DNA of 17,731 nucleotides from Comamonadaceae bacterium (lineage in GTDB: Bacteria; Pseudomonadota; Gammaproteobacteria; Burkholderiales; Burkholderiaceae_C). Below the pieces are notes generated by a model. It did no database searches. It saw only the letters and a program-made list of their open reading frames with translations, and was not told the DNA's origin. Below, one piece after another: positions 15,383-17,731 of this stretch; within the stretch, counting starts at the first letter, position 1, and each line of letters begins with the position of its first letter. A program made the position numbers and the translations under genes. The DNA lies in NCBI GenBank assembly GCA_947451445.1, contig CANFZJ010000024.1, forward strand, positions 1 to 17,731, written 5' to 3'.

Positions 15383-16441
15383 ATGAGCATCCACCTAACC
15401 CACGGCGATTTGTTGAAGCAGGACGATGTTGACGCCATAGTCAACACGGTGAACTGCGTCGGCGTGATGGGCAAAGGTATTGCCCTGCAGTTCAAAAACA
15501 AGTGGCCAGACAATTTCACCCAGTACCAAGCGGCCTGCAAGGCTGGCGAGGTGCGGCCCGGCAAAATGATGGTGTTTGATGCGGGGGCTTATGCGCAGCC
15601 GCACTTCATCATCAACTTCCCCACCAAAGACCATTGGCGCGGCAATTCAAAGCTTTCGTTTATTCAAGATGGATTGCAGGATTTGATTGCACAGGTGCGG
15701 GCGCTAGATATTCGGTCCATTGCCGTTCCGCCTTTGGGCTGTGGCAACGGTGGTTTGCATTGGGGTGATGTCAAACCGCTCATCGAAGCCGCGTTTGCAG
15801 CATTACCGGATGTGGATGTACGTTTGTTTGAGCCTGGCGCGGCGCCTAGCCCCAAATTGATGGAGGTGCGAACGGCCCGTCCGAAAATGACACTGGGCAG
15901 AGCGGCCATACTGAAATCAATTGAAACCTACCGCGATTTGAATTACGGGTTGACCAAGATCGAAGTTCAAAAGCTGGGGTATTTTTTGCAGGAGTCAGGG
16001 CAGAACCTTGGGCTGCAGTTTGAGAAGCACCTTTACGGCCCATACTCTGAGCAATTGCGACATGCGCTGAATCGCATGGAGGGGCATTTCATCATCGGGT
16101 TGGGTGACGGCTCGGTCGATTCTGAGATCGAGCCAGCAGCCGATGCGCTAACGGAGGCCAATGCCTTTTTGAGTGCGAATGGTGACCTTGATATCAATCA
16201 ACGACTGGCCCGTCTGGAAGCTTTGATTGATGGTTTTCAATCGCCTTACGGTATGGAGTTGTTGTCAACCGTACATTGGGTTGCTCAGCATGAGCCGGGT
16301 GTGAACTCCTCAGATACAGCTTTGAGCGCCATTGGTACCTGGAATGCACGCAAGAAAAAACTGATGCAGCCGGTACATGTGCGGGCCGCATGGGATCGAT
16401 TGGCAGATCAAGCTTGGATCGCGCCCCGCCAGTTCCAATAA
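15383..16441 (+). CDS. darG: DarG macrodomain antitoxin
   Basis: This 352-residue antitoxin of DarT has two parts. Residues 1-155 form a macrodomain: DAIVNTVNCVGVMGKGIA (17-34), FIINFPTKDHWR (75-86) and PPLGCGNGGLHWGD. Asn24 and Lys82 seem to match the active-site residues Asn22 and Lys80 of Thermus DarG, which removes ADP-ribose from DNA. Residues about 165-352 match the length of the family's C-terminal domain, which binds and blocks DarT directly. I use ATG 15383; a GTG at 15377 overlaps the darT stop (GTGA) and would add two residues, so translation is coupled either way. GC content is low here (15901-15960: 26 of 60). A terminator follows within about 45 bases. Confidence 0.9.
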   Translation: MSIHLTHGDLLKQDDVDAIVNTVNCVGVMGKGIALQFKNKWPDNFTQYQAACKAGEVRPGKMMVFDAGAYAQPHFIINFPTKDHWRGNSKLSFIQDGLQDLIAQVRALDIRSIAVPPLGCGNGGLHWGDVKPLIEAAFAALPDVDVRLFEPGAAPSPKLMEVRTARPKMTLGRAAILKSIETYRDLNYGLTKIEVQKLGYFLQESGQNLGLQFEKHLYGPYSEQLRHALNRMEGHFIIGLGDGSVDSEIEPAADALTEANAFLSANGDLDINQRLARLEALIDGFQSPYGMELLSTVHWVAQHEPGVNSSDTALSAIGTWNARKKKLMQPVHVRAAWDRLADQAWIAPRQFQ

Positions 16442-16460
16442 ACAGTTGTTATTTTTAGCG

Positions 16461-16531
16461 CCAGATAACAAACGGCGAAAAAACAAAAACCCCAAACAAA
16501 TCAATGATTTGTTTGGGGTTTTGTTATCTGG
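16461..16531. terminator. Nested inverted repeat, bidirectional terminator between darG and gyrB
   Basis: A perfect 17-bp stem pairs 16486-16502 with 16506-16522 around a 3-base loop. On the minus strand it is followed by a long T-rich run, which fits a strong gyrB terminator; on the plus strand by TTTTGTTATC, a weaker one for darG. An outer 12-bp pair, CCAGATAACAAA (16461-16472) with TTTGTTATCTGG (16520-16531), shares three bases with the inner stem. Confidence 0.85.
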
Positions 16532-16540
16532 TGTACCAAC

Positions 16541-17731
16541 TTAAACGTCAATATTCCCCGCCCGCAGCGCATTCGTCTCAATGAACTCGCGCCGTGGCTC
16601 CACCTCATCGCCCATGAGCATGGTGAACACGCGGTCGGCTTCGATGGCATCGTCGATCTGTACGCGCAGTAGGCGGCGCACGGTGGGGTCCATGGTGGTT
16701 TCCCAGAGCTGCTCGGGGTTCATCTCGCCCAAGCCTTTGTAGCGCTGGCGGCTGGTGGTGCGTTCGGCTTCGGAAATCAACCAGGCCATGGCCTGGCGGA
16801 AGTCGCCTACTTTTTCTTCCTTCTGGCGCTCGCCTTCGCCGCGTTGCACCTTGGCACCTTCAGACAGCAGTCCACGGAAGGTGTTGGCGGCTTCGGCCAG
16901 GGCCGCGTAGTCGGCGCCGTGGACGAAGTCTTGCGTCAGCACGCTGCTTTTGATGTTGCCGTGGTGGCGGCGGCTGATGCGCAGGATGGGCTTGTCGGTG
17001 CGCGCGTCGAATTCACCGGCCACTTCGGCACCGCTGCCCAGCTCCAGCAGGCGCTTTTGCAGCGCGGCGGCGGAGACTTCGGCGTCGGCCACGGTGTCCA
17101 GGTTCAGCGCCACGCCATCGGCGATGGACCGAAGGGCTTCGGCGTCCATGAAGTTTTGCAGACGCGCGATGACGGCTTCGGCGACCTGGTGCTTGCGCGC
17201 CAGTTCGGCCAGGGTGTCGCCGCTCAGTGTCGTGCCGTTGTCGCCACCGGTGTAGACCGAAGCGTGGACCAGGGCGATGCGCAGCAAGAAGCCGTCCAGC
17301 GCGCTGGCGTCTTTCAGGTACAGCTCTTCCTTGCCGGCCTTGACCTTGTACAGCGGCGGCTGGGCGATGTAGATGTGGCCGCGCTCTACCAGTTCGGGCA
17401 TCTGGCGGTAGAAGAAGGTCAGCAGCAGGGTGCGGATGTGGGCGCCGTCCACGTCGGCGTCGGTCATGATGATGATGCGGTGGTAGCGCAGCTTGTCGAC
17501 GTTGAAGTCGTCGTTGCCGATGCTGGTGCCCAGCGCGGTGATCAGCGTGACGATGCTGTCACTCGATAACAGCTTTTCGTAGCGTGCTTTCTCGACATTG
17601 AGGATCTTGCCGCGCAGCGGCAGGATCGCCTGGAACTTGCGGTCGCGGCCCTGTTTGGCGCTGCCGCCGGCCGAGTCGCCCTCGACGATGTAGATCTCGC
17701 ACAGCGCCGGGTCTTTCTCCTGGCAGTCGGC
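16541..17731 (-). CDS. gyrB: DNA gyrase subunit B, C-terminal half (cut by the right edge)
   Basis: The last 396 codons of gyrB are present and the frame is open to the window edge. The TOPRIM domain is clear: VEGDSAGGSAKQGRDR near the right edge (Glu of EGDSAGG), PLRGKILNVEKAR, then MTDADVDGAHIRTLLLTFFY with the metal-binding DAD motif. The part between LYKVK and the end includes the extra segment found in Gram-negative GyrB, and QRYKGLGEMNPEQLWETTMD near the C terminus is typical. Gyrase introduces negative supercoils and contacts GyrA through this region. The ATG at 17467 is internal, not a start. It converges on darG with the shared terminator between them. Confidence 0.97.
   Translation of the reverse strand, partial: ADCQEKDPALCEIYIVEGDSAGGSAKQGRDRKFQAILPLRGKILNVEKARYEKLLSSDSIVTLITALGTSIGNDDFNVDKLRYHRIIIMTDADVDGAHIRTLLLTFFYRQMPELVERGHIYIAQPPLYKVKAGKEELYLKDASALDGFLLRIALVHASVYTGGDNGTTLSGDTLAELARKHQVAEAVIARLQNFMDAEALRSIADGVALNLDTVADAEVSAAALQKRLLELGSGAEVAGEFDARTDKPILRISRRHHGNIKSSVLTQDFVHGADYAALAEAANTFRGLLSEGAKVQRGEGERQKEEKVGDFRQAMAWLISEAERTTSRQRYKGLGEMNPEQLWETTMDPTVRRLLRVQIDDAIEADRVFTMLMGDEVEPRREFIETNALRAGNIDV

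Noticed and set aside
16541..17467. A short gyrB with its own start at 17467
   Set aside because: The frame continues upstream without a stop to the window edge and encodes the TOPRIM EGDSAGG motif, so 17467 is an internal methionine.
16844..17569. Plus-strand 241-codon frame opposite gyrB
   Set aside because: Antisense shadow of gyrB with no ribosome site or domain.

Overview
The window looks like chromosomal DNA of a GC-rich betaproteobacterium, most likely Burkholderiales and probably Comamonadaceae-like. That rests on composition, codon use and the style of the genes; no rRNA or other definitive marker is present. The right edge carries the 3' half of gyrB. In this group gyrB usually lies in the dnaA-dnaN-gyrB block, so the window may be close to the replication origin, but the neighbouring genes are outside it.

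Left region (1-7832, minus strand). A tightly packed series reads right to left. A pirin (7832-7131) comes first. After a hairpin and a 169-base gap follow an isochorismatase-fold hydrolase, a small XapX membrane protein, a YtcJ-type amidohydrolase with a Cys/His-rich tail, a DoxX membrane protein, an MFS exporter with a fused ABM-like domain, a TehA/SLAC1-type anion channel, and an alpha/beta hydrolase with a Tat leader. The first codons of one more gene run off the left edge. Four neighbouring stop/start pairs, and the left-edge gene, overlap by 1 to 11 bases, so this reads as one translationally coupled operon. A LysR regulator (8016-8942) is divergent from the pirin, and two interrupted dyads lie between them. 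Together they look like a LysR-controlled small-molecule degradation or detoxification locus (hydrolases plus transporters plus quinone/redox-type accessory proteins). The substrate cannot be read from the sequence.

Right region (9003-16440, plus strand). An intact type I restriction-modification set, hsdR-hsdM-hsdS, is followed after only 8 bases by darT, a DNA ADP-ribosyltransferase toxin, and darG, its macrodomain antitoxin. The order hsdR-hsdM-hsdS-darT-darG on one strand suggests a composite anti-phage operon that combines restriction with a DNA-ADP-ribosylating toxin-antitoxin pair. The two target-recognition domains of hsdS and the darTG pair are visibly less GC-rich than hsdR/hsdM, which points to modular acquisition. 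A strong nested inverted repeat (16461-16531) ends darG and the convergent gyrB.

No tRNA, rRNA, CRISPR array or transposase was found.
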